In this document: in pieces, positions 15,203 through 23,962 of the stretch
How the letters are laid out: every line of letters begins with the position of its first letter
How positions within the stretch are numbered: the stretch's first letter is position 1
Assembly: GCF_900129135.1 (NCBI RefSeq)
Contig: NZ_FQVI01000019.1
Coordinates: 1 to 64,000 of the forward strand
Length of the DNA: 64,000 nt
Direction: 5' to 3'
From: Lactonifactor longoviformis DSM 17459
GTDB lineage: Bacteria > Bacillota > Clostridia > Lachnospirales > Lachnospiraceae
Notes under the pieces: model-generated
The model's input: only the letters and a program-made list of their open reading frames with translations
The model's database searches: none
Told to the model about the DNA's origin: nothing
Translations under genes and position numbers: made by a program

Positions 15203-17410
15203 TTATCTGAAGACCAGGGAATCTAAAATGCTTTCCACGTCTTTATGCATCTGCTGAATCTCCGCCTGCTGTGCCTTGGTGTACAGATCAATCACCGTGT
15301 TCTCATCACCGCCTGCAATAAACCAAAGTCCGGAGTGCTGGCCCAGATATCTTCCGTCTTCCATTTCCGCTGCGTATTCTCTCGCTTCCTGCTCCGTCCT
15401 CACCGCCTCAATGGTGAACAGCTCTTCCTGCTTCTTTTGATTGCCATCCATGACAGTGTCTGCATACAGGAACGCCCAAAGTCCTCTCCCCACGAAATAT
15501 TCCATCCGGTTATTCCATGTCTCTGGCAATGTGAAATAGTAATATTTCGTCACCATCCGGTCACCGTCTGTCTTCATATCATCCTCTGAGAGAGGCATCC
15601 ACATGCCGTCCGTATCCACATAATAGCCATCCGGTGTATAGCCCGAGGTGTGCATGGCGCCTGTACTTCCTACATAATAATTGCCGATCCAGCGGTTCAC
15701 CGCCATGGCACCGCTGCTGTCGGCAAAATACCACTCATTCTCTGTCAGGAACCAGCCGGTGGCCATGGCCCCGTCTTCCTTCAGATAATAGGTAGTATTT
15801 CCATCTCTCAGCCAACCGGTATAGACTGCTCCGTCGCTCTTCAGATAATACCAGACGTTATTGGTTTTTGCCCATCCAGTCTTCATAGCCCCGCTGGAAT
15901 CAAACACATAATTTTTTCCTGCCACCTGATACAGACCGGTTACCATCGCTCCGCTGTCCTTCAGATAATACCAGGTCTTCCCCAGCTTCAGCCAGCCCGT
16001 GGCCATTCTTCCGTCGGATCTCAGATAATACCAGGTATTTCCTACCTTACACCAGTTTACAGCCATGCTTCCGTCGGCTTTCAGATAGTACCACTCATCC
16101 TCAAGAAGTCTCCAACCGGTGGCCATGGCTCCGCTGTCCTCCAGATAATACCATAGACTGCCTGATTTCAGCCATCCCACAGCCATGCTTCCGTCGGACT
16201 TCAGATAATACCATTTGCCGCCGGTCAGTAACCAGCCCTTAGCCATCGCTCCGTCTCCCCGCAGATAATACCAGGTATTTTCCAAGAGTACCCAGCCGGT
16301 GGCCATCGCTCCGCTGTCCTTCAGATAGTACCAGGTATTTCCCACCTTGCACCAGCCGGTGGCCATCGCTCCGCTTGGCTTCAGATAGTACCAGACATTC
16401 CCCTTTTTCAGCCACCCGGTAGCCATATAGCCTGAGCCGTTAAAATAGTACCACTGTCTGTCAATGTATTTCCACTGATTCACCGGATATGACTTATCCT
16501 GGAACTGATACCACCAGCCGATTCTGTCTCTGATCCAACTGCCCTTCTTTTCAATTCTGACCTCATTCATAGCGTTGCCAAAATCCGGGGAAAGCTTTCC
16601 CTTCTCTCCTGGATTGAGAAAAGAGGTCCATGCAGCCGTCTCTTCCCCCTCCTGGAACCAGTCTGATACTGCGGCTTCCCCGCCGTTTCTCTCTGCATAT
16701 CCGGAATCCAGGAGAATCTGAAGTTCAGGCTCCTCTCCCTCTGCCCCCTGTGTCTGCCTTGCAGCCACGCCTGGCATCCCCGGTCCGCCTTTGGCAGACA
16801 CATTGCCGGATTTGACCGAGATCGTACCCCCTGCACAGATTCCCATATTTTCTGAGGAGTGTGCTGCGACAGATGCCCCCTCAATCCCTATGTCCTGTTC
16901 CGCCTGAAGAGCCGGCTCTTTGGATTTCACCGTGATGCTGCCTCCCTTTAAGCGCAAGTCTTCTGCTGTATAGATGCCGTCCTCAGCCTCAATACTCAAG
17001 GCTCCGTTCCCCTGAACGGTAATCCCGCCCGGAGAAAATATACCGCCTGTAATTTGGGCGTCCTTCCCCGCCTGAATCCGGCTGCTCCCTGCAAGCTGAA
17101 TCGTCAGATCTGCGGGTGTCTCCCCTTCATATTTCACAGAGATGCCATTGCCGTCCTCATTTCCCGTTTCTATTACTGCGCTGTTCAATGTAAGCACATG
17201 TCTGGATGCATCGTATACTGCAGTACCTGCCCCGCAGGGCACTGTGTTTTGTTCCGCCTCCAGGATATTCTGTCCATTGACCCATAGTTCCCCGTCTCCC
17301 TCCGCTGCCATAGCTGTGGTTGAAAACAGCAGGCTTCCAAAAATCACAGCTGCCGCCAATCTCCAGCTTAAAGCTTTCGGTCCTTTGCTTCTTTCTTCTG
17401 TCTCTTTCAT
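15203..17410 (-). CDS. secreted cell-wall-binding repeat protein (copy 2)
   Basis: A 735-aa exported paralog of the downstream gene with the same layout: signal peptide (LAAAVIFGSLLFSTTAMAA), N-terminal domain starting ELWVNGQNILEAEQNTVPCG, about 13 cell-wall-binding repeats with WYYL cores, and the same C-terminal domain (YYYFTLPETWNNRMEYFVG, then LGQHSGLWFIAG, ending ILDSLVFR; copy 1 ends ILNSIVFR). AAAGGAGGAGCCT precedes the ATG. The pair probably arose by duplication. It has its own promoter and terminator. Likely role: a surface protein held on the wall, with the N-terminal domain displayed. No catalytic motif was recognised, and the C-terminal domain is unexplained. Confidence 0.88.
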   Translation of the reverse strand: MKETEERSKGPKALSWRLAAAVIFGSLLFSTTAMAAEGDGELWVNGQNILEAEQNTVPCGAGTAVYDASRHVLTLNSAVIETGNEDGNGISVKYEGETPADLTIQLAGSSRIQAGKDAQITGGIFSPGGITVQGNGALSIEAEDGIYTAEDLRLKGGSITVKSKEPALQAEQDIGIEGASVAAHSSENMGICAGGTISVKSGNVSAKGGPGMPGVAARQTQGAEGEEPELQILLDSGYAERNGGEAAVSDWFQEGEETAAWTSFLNPGEKGKLSPDFGNAMNEVRIEKKGSWIRDRIGWWYQFQDKSYPVNQWKYIDRQWYYFNGSGYMATGWLKKGNVWYYLKPSGAMATGWCKVGNTWYYLKDSGAMATGWVLLENTWYYLRGDGAMAKGWLLTGGKWYYLKSDGSMAVGWLKSGSLWYYLEDSGAMATGWRLLEDEWYYLKADGSMAVNWCKVGNTWYYLRSDGRMATGWLKLGKTWYYLKDSGAMVTGLYQVAGKNYVFDSSGAMKTGWAKTNNVWYYLKSDGAVYTGWLRDGNTTYYLKEDGAMATGWFLTENEWYFADSSGAMAVNRWIGNYYVGSTGAMHTSGYTPDGYYVDTDGMWMPLSEDDMKTDGDRMVTKYYYFTLPETWNNRMEYFVGRGLWAFLYADTVMDGNQKKQEELFTIEAVRTEQEAREYAAEMEDGRYLGQHSGLWFIAGGDENTVIDLYTKAQQAEIQQMHKDVESILDSLVFR
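15600..16500 (-). repeat. in-gene tandem repeats coding cell-wall-binding motifs (copy 2)
   Basis: Coding DNA repeats about every 60 bp (CAGATAATACCAGGT and GTGGCCATCGCTCCG recur on the plus strand). The units are more diverged than in copy 1, which suggests an older or less homogenised array. Confidence 0.75.
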
Positions 17411-17471
17411 AGGCTCCTCCTTTGTATTTCTTCAACGTTCCATAGCCAAACCCTTTTTACTAACTATTCCC

Positions 17472-17501
17472 ATTATAGCGAATTACCCATGGGATTGTCT
17501 A
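17472..17501 (-). promoter_or_regulatory. promoter of cell-wall protein copy 2
   Basis: On the minus strand TAGACA (17496-17501), an 18-bp spacer and a perfect TATAAT (17472-17477). The predicted start near 17465 leaves a leader of about 55 bases before the ATG at 17410. Confidence 0.65.
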
Positions 17502-17536
17502 TAGTCTGTTGTCCCCCTGCCTGGCTGTCTTTGGAC

Positions 17537-17560
17537 AAAAAAAGCCGGACATATCCGGCT
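17537..17560 (-). terminator. terminator of the four-paralog operon
   Basis: On the minus strand AGCCGGA, loop TATG and TCCGGCT are followed by a run of T. It lies 37 bases after the stop of the last paralog and isolates this operon from the cell-wall genes. Confidence 0.9.
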
Positions 17561-17597
17561 GCCGCTTTCAAAAAGCAGGCGATGAATGGCTTGATTC

Positions 17598-18485
17598 TCA
17601 AAGTATTGACATTATCTGGTCCATCTCTTTGTACTGATAAGGGATATTGTTTGCGCGGCACCATTTCTCAGCTATTTTGCACAGGGCTTCAAAGTTTTCA
17701 TCTATTGTCCAATCTTTACTCACCCTGGGCAATTGAATCATATTTTTATTTCCCAGCGCTATACTATCATAATTATGAAAATAGGGAGTCAGAGAAAATT
17801 CCACTATGTTTAAATAGTAAGAGACATCTTCCTCCTGTTCTACGATCGCATCTGCAATATCTTCTATATAACAATACTCTTTGCCCCTTTCCAGCTCAAC
17901 CCAGCATACCCCTCCCATTTCTTTTACCGTGAATTCATTATTTTGCAAATCTTCCGGGTTAACACTGTCTAATATGACATCTCTGAGAACTATATCATTG
18001 TCTTTTATTTTTACTTCAGCCAAAGTTTTATTGTTTCTTTTATACACAGAAATCAAGTCTATTGCTTTCCATTCCTTTCGTATTAATTCTTTATTAGTTA
18101 ACCACATATTCAACGTTTTTATAGTCATCCTCTTACATACGTGTATAAAAGCCCGGTAATTCATGCTTATCATACAAATGATATATATAGCACCTAAAAA
18201 GAGAATATAGTTTTCTACTAATGTAACCTTACTGTCTTCTTTCACCAGGAATAAAAAGAGCGTTATCACTGTTAACGCAGCCATAAATCTATTCCCCCAG
18301 ATAACTTCAGCGGGTATTTCCCTATATGTATTTCTTTTCGTATACGGGTAACAACTCCACCGCTTATTTCCAATATTCATACACTTTTCTTTTGGGTAAA
18401 TGTTAATGACACGAAAATATTCTAACGCAATAGCATAGTAGAATAAAAACCAGAACACTAGTACTGTCAGTATATATGGCAGCAT
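17598..18485 (-). CDS. unknown membrane protein, paralog D of a four-gene array
   Basis: A 295-aa protein of no family I recognise. One hydrophobic helix (about 4-24) is followed by the shared motif VINIYPKEKCMNI, then YPYTKRNTYREIPAE, then two further hydrophobic helices (about 65-83 and 92-112). The rest is soluble and probably cytosolic: YKRNNKTLAEVKI, VCWVELE, YIEDIADAI, and the C-terminal box AEKWCRANNIPYQYKEM. All four genes share these blocks in the same order. ATG 18485 is chosen because GGAGGTGCATAAA precedes it. It is last in the operon, with a terminator 37 bases on. The region is visibly richer in A and T than its surroundings. Confidence 0.75.
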   Translation of the reverse strand: MLPYILTVLVFWFLFYYAIALEYFRVINIYPKEKCMNIGNKRWSCYPYTKRNTYREIPAEVIWGNRFMAALTVITLFLFLVKEDSKVTLVENYILFLGAIYIICMISMNYRAFIHVCKRMTIKTLNMWLTNKELIRKEWKAIDLISVYKRNNKTLAEVKIKDNDIVLRDVILDSVNPEDLQNNEFTVKEMGGVCWVELERGKEYCYIEDIADAIVEQEEDVSYYLNIVEFSLTPYFHNYDSIALGNKNMIQLPRVSKDWTIDENFEALCKIAEKWCRANNIPYQYKEMDQIMSIL

Positions 18486-18535
18486 TTTATGCACCTCCAA
18501 ATGGGAATCTGTTGTCCTTTATATACAGAATATTT

Positions 18536-19459
18536 TTAGAACTTAACCATATGATGTGAAACCTGCCGATAAGCATAGGGTATCCCCCGCTTTCTGCACC
18601 ACTTCTCTGCAAACACGCATTCTTCATAATTTGCGAGGCAGCAAACATCCTCAGTGCTTATATAATTGCTATTATTTATATAGGGGATTTCGATAAAAAT
18701 ACTTGCTAGTGCACTTTTAATGTCTTCTCTGGCACACCTGATTATTTTGCAATCAGACACTCTTATAAAAAACTGTTCCTGTTTTCTATACTTTCGTTTT
18801 ATAGTCATTTTTTCTACTAAATCTTCTATAAATACATAATTTGGTTCCTTACCTTCTACCCATAAAACCCCGCATCTCTCATAAAGATAATACGGCTCCC
18901 CATTTTTCTGTAAAAATAAGATACATTCTATTATGTCATTGCTTCTTTCTACACGAATCTTTGCCTTCGAACCCTTCCTGCCGCATGCCGTAACTTCCAG
19001 GACTTCTACTTCACTTTTTAACTTTTTTCTGATTTTGAATGCCCTTGGGGAATTTATACATGCAAGAAACAGGTATTTTATATTATCTCTATTTACTCGT
19101 TTGTAGTAGTCAAAAAATATTTCCAAATTTACGGCAGTAGCTATAATGAATCCAAATAAACCAATTGATATGAAGTATATAAGGCCTATCATGTAGCTAT
19201 GACTTTTATATACACACATATTTATCAGCCATATTCCCAAAACACAAAACAGTAGAATATTTTGTATAATACATGCTGCTGCCATTTCCCGGGGAATGCC
19301 TTTGCTTGTATTTCTTTTAGAATACGGAAATAGCAAAAATCTCATTTTGTTTATCGTAATACATTTATCATAAGGATACTGATTAATAAACAGAACATAA
19401 GTATCTGCAATTGTATAATACCCTGCTACATATACAAATATAAAAATAAGAATTTCCAT
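18536..19459 (-). CDS. unknown membrane protein, paralog C of a four-gene array
   Basis: A 307-aa paralog with an N-terminal helix (MEILIFIFVYVAGYYTIA), then FINQYPYDKCITI, FPYSKRNTSKGIPRE, two more hydrophobic helices, YERCGVLWVEGKE, VFIEDLVEKM and the C-terminal box AEKWCRKRGIPYAYRQV. The start at MEIL matches the N-terminal length of the other copies. An upstream ATG at 19486 would overlap the previous stop (TGATG) and cannot be excluded. Function unknown. Conservation of Trp-Cys-Arg and of the NTxKGIPRE loop across all copies argues for a shared biochemical role, not a simple membrane anchor. Confidence 0.75.
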   Translation of the reverse strand: MEILIFIFVYVAGYYTIADTYVLFINQYPYDKCITINKMRFLLFPYSKRNTSKGIPREMAAACIIQNILLFCVLGIWLINMCVYKSHSYMIGLIYFISIGLFGFIIATAVNLEIFFDYYKRVNRDNIKYLFLACINSPRAFKIRKKLKSEVEVLEVTACGRKGSKAKIRVERSNDIIECILFLQKNGEPYYLYERCGVLWVEGKEPNYVFIEDLVEKMTIKRKYRKQEQFFIRVSDCKIIRCAREDIKSALASIFIEIPYINNSNYISTEDVCCLANYEECVFAEKWCRKRGIPYAYRQVSHHMVKF

Positions 19460-19482
19460 TCTTTTCCACCCCTTGTAAAACA

Positions 19483-20391
19483 TCAATAATGTGACATGTA
19501 TCGAAACATCTCTTCATATTTATATTTTATTTGATTTTTACGGCACCAGGCTTCCGCATATTGAGCAGTTTTGTCTCCATACATCCCTAAAGCCCATCTT
19601 CTGGTTTCTAGTTTATCAACCCTTGGAACTATTGCAAAGCGGTCAGATTCCGCATAGTATTCTTTGTTTTCCCTGTCTGCAGAAAATAAATTCGGTTCAG
19701 TCCTGTCAACGACGTAAATATGTTCCGCATCTTTTGACAACATGGCCTCTATAATCTTTTCTATATATAAAGCTTCTTTATCAGGTTTCTCCACCCACAT
19801 GACAGAACAACGTTCGAATAGAGCCAACGGAACGTCTGTGTCGGTACCGTTCGGAAGTATTACATTATGATAAGTATAATTATCTGCCTGTCCTCTTACA
19901 ACTGCATATTTTCTATTATTACGTTTATAAATTTTCTTTACGCCTACTACTCCTAAGTAATTTTTAGGTATCTCATAGTCCAGAATATGCAAAAAATGCT
20001 TATAATTTTTCATATTTAGTCTCTTAAATTCATATCTAAACAATTGTACTGACAGGCTCATACTATACAGCACTACAAATACTACCAATATAATAATATA
20101 ATCACCTATGCAGTCCTCAAATGTTTCCTTATCGGATTTATTCCAGATCCACTTAAAAATAAAATACAAAAAACAAAATCTGTTTAAAATGCCAGAAATA
20201 AAACATTCCACAGGAATTCCTTTTTCTGTACATCGTCTTGTATATCCCCAAAGCAGACGCCTCAGCCAAGAAAATACATTTATGCAGCTTCGAGGCGGGT
20301 ATCTGTTAATCACTTCAAAGTAATTTTCAGATATACGATGCTCCCACAATACATACAAACAGATAAAACTCATAATTTTTAAAATTATCAT
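19483..20391 (-). CDS. unknown membrane protein, paralog B of a four-gene array
   Basis: A 302-aa paralog. Hydrophobic N-terminus, VINRYPPRSCINV, GYTRRCTEKGIPVE (the KRNT of the other copies is changed to RRCT), two central hydrophobic helices, YKRNNRKYAVVRG, CSVMWVEKPDKEALYIEKI, and the C-terminal box AEAWCRKNQIKYKYEEM. TAGGAGTACCT precedes the ATG. It is the second gene of the operon and ends just where the next copy begins. No enzyme or transporter signature was found. Confidence 0.75.
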   Translation of the reverse strand: MIILKIMSFICLYVLWEHRISENYFEVINRYPPRSCINVFSWLRRLLWGYTRRCTEKGIPVECFISGILNRFCFLYFIFKWIWNKSDKETFEDCIGDYIIILVVFVVLYSMSLSVQLFRYEFKRLNMKNYKHFLHILDYEIPKNYLGVVGVKKIYKRNNRKYAVVRGQADNYTYHNVILPNGTDTDVPLALFERCSVMWVEKPDKEALYIEKIIEAMLSKDAEHIYVVDRTEPNLFSADRENKEYYAESDRFAIVPRVDKLETRRWALGMYGDKTAQYAEAWCRKNQIKYKYEEMFRYMSHY

Positions 20392-20419
20392 AGGTACTCC
20401 TATAACATCCCCAAAATAT

Positions 20420-21334
20420 TTAATGCAGAGGCATAGACTGATACATTACTCTATAACAGTAACGGATTTTATTCGAGAAGCACCATCTTTCTACAGCCTT
20501 CATATCCCGGTCAGTAATAGAATAGTTCAAGTCCCCCTCCTCGTAATCCCATGCCCTTTTAAGTAAATGCGGTATAAGTATATAATTATCAGAGTTTTCT
20601 ATTACTTGCTCATAGTTTTCAAAGACAGGAACTATCTCCAGGTCTGAAACTCTCAGGTAGTATTTATAATCCTTCTTTTTTTCAAGCATTACACGCATAA
20701 TATCCTCTATGTAAACAAAATATTTTTCTTCTTTCCTTTCTACCCAAAAAACATCTAATAATTTATATAATACTAGTGGAGGAGTTTCTGCCTCCACAAC
20801 AACATTTTTATACTCTTTATTATTACAAACAACAGTTGCGTAAGTTCTTCTCCTGGTTTTATAAGTACTGGCAATCTGCGCTTCCCCTATATATCTCTTT
20901 GCTCTCCTTCTCTTACTAAGGAATAGCAGATAAAAAAAGTTTCTTATTGTTAGCTTTTTATATTGATAGAGCAGTACTGTTCTTTCAAAGATTGCGATAC
21001 AGAGTAAAGAAAAAAACAGTGCAGCAATGCAGTAGCCCTGCATCACTTTAGTAAAGTACTTTAGTTCTTTACAAAAGAAGTATATCCCACAAACAAATAC
21101 CGCTCCGCTGCTCATTAACAGATATAGCTTAAAAAAGAACAACTCTCTTGGAACCCCTTTTACTGTATTCCTCTTTGTATATCCAAAGAGTTTAAACCTG
21201 ACATTATATTTAGGATATATACACTTGTTCCTCGGATAAACGTTTATGTGATTACAATACAAAATTCCCATCCCCATCTCAAAATACAAGTTAATAACCA
21301 GTACCGTAAATAAATTATACAGCAAGCTCTTCAT
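20420..21334 (-). CDS. unknown membrane protein, paralog A of a four-gene array
   Basis: A 304-aa paralog and the first gene of the operon. Helix MKSLLYNLFTVLVINLYFEM is followed by HINVYPRNKCIYP, FGYTKRNTVKGVPRE, two central helices, RTYATVVCNNKEYKNVVV, LDVFWVERKEEKY, YIEDIMRVML and the C-terminal box VERWCFSNKIRYCYRVM. The second of two tandem ATG codons (21334) has the better spacing to AGGGG. Upstream sequence is AT-rich and no promoter stands out clearly. It shares no obvious domain with known immunity, toxin or transport families. An immunity or surface-associated role is possible but only inferred from the tandem array. Confidence 0.75.
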   Translation of the reverse strand: MKSLLYNLFTVLVINLYFEMGMGILYCNHINVYPRNKCIYPKYNVRFKLFGYTKRNTVKGVPRELFFFKLYLLMSSGAVFVCGIYFFCKELKYFTKVMQGYCIAALFFSLLCIAIFERTVLLYQYKKLTIRNFFYLLFLSKRRRAKRYIGEAQIASTYKTRRRTYATVVCNNKEYKNVVVEAETPPLVLYKLLDVFWVERKEEKYFVYIEDIMRVMLEKKKDYKYYLRVSDLEIVPVFENYEQVIENSDNYILIPHLLKRAWDYEEGDLNYSITDRDMKAVERWCFSNKIRYCYRVMYQSMPLH

Positions 21335-21507
21335 CATTTCCCCTATTTCTATATAATAGAATCTTGATTTCCGTTGCAATCTGCAGATATCACACCATGT
21401 ATGCTATCATAAGTATAATCGATATTGATTTTCTTTGCATCTGATAATTATGCCATATTATTGTCCTTTGGTGTCTGTGCAGGCAGCCGCAATATATAAA
21501 AGAAAGT

Positions 21508-21553
21508 AAAAACGCCGTCCCAACCATATCCTGGTCCCTGGGCGACGCTTTTT
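21508..21553 (-). terminator. terminator of the GntR gene
   Basis: On the minus strand AAAAAGCGTCGCCC pairs imperfectly with GGGACGGCGTTTTT (one bulge, one mismatch), and ACTTTCTTTT follows. It sits directly after the GntR stop codon. Confidence 0.65.
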
Positions 21554-21555
21554 CT

Positions 21556-22251
21556 CTACAAATATTTAAAATAATCTCTGTATTCATTTACAATCTTCGG
21601 CAGATAATCCTGGAATCCTTTGATATGCTGTATCACATAATCATCAATACTGAAATCCGACGCAGTTCCAAAGGTGAGCATCTCGTACATCTGTTCATGC
21701 TCCCGAAAGCTTACAGGTATAAAATCATAACAGTTAAAAATCTGAATCAGATAACGCATCCGGGTGAGGTGGGACCCCATCCGCTGTACCACACTGAAGG
21801 TAAGAGGCTTATTGGCTGCAATATAGATAATCTCGTGGAATTCATCATCACAGGTGAGAAACTCCTCCAGTCTTCCCATCTCAATAATCTCCTTTTGTGT
21901 CCTCAGATTCTCCATCAGCTTTTTCCGGTATTCCGGGCCGATGTGCTTCATAGCGGCTTTCATGGCAGCCGGTTCCAGATTTCTTCTTATAAAGAAGCCT
22001 TCATTCACCATATCAATATCAATATAGGAGACCTTGGATTCTTTCCTGGGCCTTATGTCAATTAAGAATTCCTCTTTCAGTTTCAGAACCGCTTCATGAA
22101 CCGGTGTCCTGCTTACAGCCAGTTGTTCCGCGATATCTCCCTCATTAATTACAGTTCCAGGCTTCATAGTCAGATCCAGTATATTTGTCCGCATGATACG
22201 GTATGCATACTCTGCATGACTTTCTCCGTCTCTTCTAGCACCAACGTTCAT
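21556..22251 (-). CDS. GntR-family regulator, FadR/FCD subgroup
   Basis: A 231-aa regulator. The winged helix-turn-helix is at 14-80 (GTVINEGDIAEQLAVSRTPV) and an all-helical FCD ligand-binding domain follows (DDEFHEIIYIAANKPL; the Asp and His residues typical of metal or carboxylate binding are present). GGAGGGGTTGT precedes the ATG. It lies 83 bp downstream of the LarA-like gene and in the same direction as the TRAP importer. FCD regulators usually sense sugar acids or hydroxyacids and repress neighbouring catabolic genes. The TGATATATCA-like palindromes at nearby promoters are its probable operators. Confidence 0.9.
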   Translation of the reverse strand: MNVGARRDGESHAEYAYRIMRTNILDLTMKPGTVINEGDIAEQLAVSRTPVHEAVLKLKEEFLIDIRPRKESKVSYIDIDMVNEGFFIRRNLEPAAMKAAMKHIGPEYRKKLMENLRTQKEIIEMGRLEEFLTCDDEFHEIIYIAANKPLTFSVVQRMGSHLTRMRYLIQIFNCYDFIPVSFREHEQMYEMLTFGTASDFSIDDYVIQHIKGFQDYLPKIVNEYRDYFKYL

Positions 22252-22334
22252 ACAACCCCTCCAGTGATTAACTTTGTTTTTTCATTAATTTACCATATAA
22301 TCTTTCTCACGTCCATCCTTGCAGGCCAAACTTC

Positions 22335-23618
22335 TCATTCTCGTCTCACCTGCACCAGGGTCTCACCCCCGCAGGGAATAACCCCGATTTTCGCGTCCTG
22401 CCCCATAATCTTTAGGGCATTAGCCACCGCCTCCTGCACATCGGTAAATTTCTGAAATCTCAGCAGGCGGCACTCATCCTCTGTCAAGGTATCTGTAACA
22501 CAGAATACCTGCACCTGTTCCACTACCTGATAATGGCAGAGAGGATTGCAGATCCCCACCAAATCCCGGATGGTTCCATTTTCAATATCTTTTCTGGCTG
22601 TCTTCTCGTCCTTATTCAGATACTTCTCCAGGATAGGCTTATGAGCAGGGGAATTTCCGCAGAGGCCTTCCGGCGGGTCAAACAGATAAATCACAATCCC
22701 TCCTTTTTTAACCCCCTTCAGTGAAAATCCTACGGGTTTGAATCCCTGCCAGTAGTCCAGATAACAGGGGTATGCAGAGACAATCACAATATCCGCCAGT
22801 TCCGGAATGGAGGGGCACAGGACCTTTTGGGCAAAAGCGACTCCCTCCCTGTGGGCTTTCAGATAATGGCCGCAGAATAATCCCAGAATCTGCCCCTGGG
22901 CGCTTAAGACTGTATTCACAATAAAATTCAGTCCCACCTTTTCTCCGATGGCATCAATCTCCTGCCTAGCCTTACAGTTTACATTTCCGAATACATCCTC
23001 GATCCGTTCAAAGCAGCCTGACAGATGGGTGGCCTCTGTTGTAATCCTGCCGCTGACTCCTGGCTGAATGATCTTGGCACCTCCGCCCCATCCCACTACG
23101 TTATGGGGAGCGATATTCCCGATAGCTATCAGATAGTCTGCCTCCAGGACGGCTTTGTGGATATATAGAGGAGTTTTCATTTGTTCTGTCTCACCGATGT
23201 ACTGATAATCCTCCTCCCTCTGAGCGTCCACATTGACCACACCGTATTTTTTAAGCACATCTTTTCCTATCTTTTTATCCAGTTCTTCCTCCGTCAGAGG
23301 CCTGTGAGTTCCAGGAGCTGTTATAAATATTATATTCCGGCTTCTCTGTTCTACCCGCTTCAGAAGATACGGAATAATCTTCCGGGAGGGAGTGGGTCTG
23401 GTAGCATCGTCTATAATAACAGCTACTTTTCCGCCCAGAGGGATATCCTCCAGAGATGCCCCTCCCAAGGGCCGGTCAATGGCTTCTTCAATTACCTGTT
23501 CCTCCGGCACCGGATTTTCTTCCAGCTTCTGGGCTGCATAATATAAAAAATTCCTTCTATCCAATATCAGCTCTCTGGCACCGTTTCCTGTATCTATACG
23601 AAACTGCATTCTCTCCAT
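22335..23618 (-). CDS. LarA-family nickel-pincer racemase/epimerase
   Basis: A 427-aa member of the lactate racemase (LarA, DUF2088) family, which uses a nickel-pincer nucleotide cofactor to racemise or epimerise 2-hydroxyacids. Equivalents of the known LarA residues are visible: Asp71/Arg74 in DDATRPTP, His105 in GTHRP, and His172 with cofactor-bound Lys182 in PHNVVGWGGGAKIIQPG. The family now includes malate, phenyllactate and sugar-acid enzymes, so lactate is not assured. No LarB, LarC or LarE cofactor genes are in the window. It follows the TRAP importer genes and a small unknown gene, so it probably acts on the imported hydroxyacid. Confidence 0.88.
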   Translation of the reverse strand: MERMQFRIDTGNGARELILDRRNFLYYAAQKLEENPVPEEQVIEEAIDRPLGGASLEDIPLGGKVAVIIDDATRPTPSRKIIPYLLKRVEQRSRNIIFITAPGTHRPLTEEELDKKIGKDVLKKYGVVNVDAQREEDYQYIGETEQMKTPLYIHKAVLEADYLIAIGNIAPHNVVGWGGGAKIIQPGVSGRITTEATHLSGCFERIEDVFGNVNCKARQEIDAIGEKVGLNFIVNTVLSAQGQILGLFCGHYLKAHREGVAFAQKVLCPSIPELADIVIVSAYPCYLDYWQGFKPVGFSLKGVKKGGIVIYLFDPPEGLCGNSPAHKPILEKYLNKDEKTARKDIENGTIRDLVGICNPLCHYQVVEQVQVFCVTDTLTEDECRLLRFQKFTDVQEAVANALKIMGQDAKIGVIPCGGETLVQVRRE

Positions 23619-23624
23619 TTTATG

Positions 23625-23951
23625 CTACACACCCTTCATTACTTTCTCCAGTTCCTCCAGGCGGCGTCTCATCTGCCGTTTTGCAAGGAATCCGTACAGA
23701 CCTTTGAGCCCCATTTCACCGATCCAGAGTCTGGGCAGCAGTGCAATTTTTATCCAGGCCTGGACAGCCACACGCCCTTCCCCCATGGTCAGCTGAATAA
23801 AATGCGGTCCCCCTGTAATACTGTAAAGCTTTCCCCAAAGTCCCTCTTCTCCCATCTCCTGAAATCCTTCTTTTTGCAGATACCGGCCCGCAGCCTCCTC
23901 TATTAATTTTCTGTCGCCCAAAACCGAAACTTCTTCATAGTACCGAGACAT
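23625..23951 (-). CDS. small protein of unknown function between TRAP and LarA-like genes
   Basis: A 108-aa protein with no signal peptide or membrane helix. It has a probable beta-rich middle (LWGKLYSITGGPHFIQLTMGEGRVAVQAW) and a basic C-terminal helix (AKRQMRRRLEELEKVM). AGGAGGAGGATAT precedes the ATG. It ends six bases before the LarA-like ATG and starts 11 bases after the TRAP large permease, so it is surely part of this operon. I recognise no family. Confidence 0.7.
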   Translation of the reverse strand: MSRYYEEVSVLGDRKLIEEAAGRYLQKEGFQEMGEEGLWGKLYSITGGPHFIQLTMGEGRVAVQAWIKIALLPRLWIGEMGLKGLYGFLAKRQMRRRLEELEKVMKGV

Positions 23952-23962
23952 ATATCCTCCTC

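Noticed and set aside
15245-16156. Plus-strand frames opposite wall protein copy 2
   Set aside because: Products of repeat DNA on the non-coding strand; no start signals.
21390-21587. Minus-strand 65-codon frame between the paralog operon and the GntR gene
   Set aside because: Runs through the GntR terminator, has no ribosome binding site, and shows no protein-like conservation pattern.
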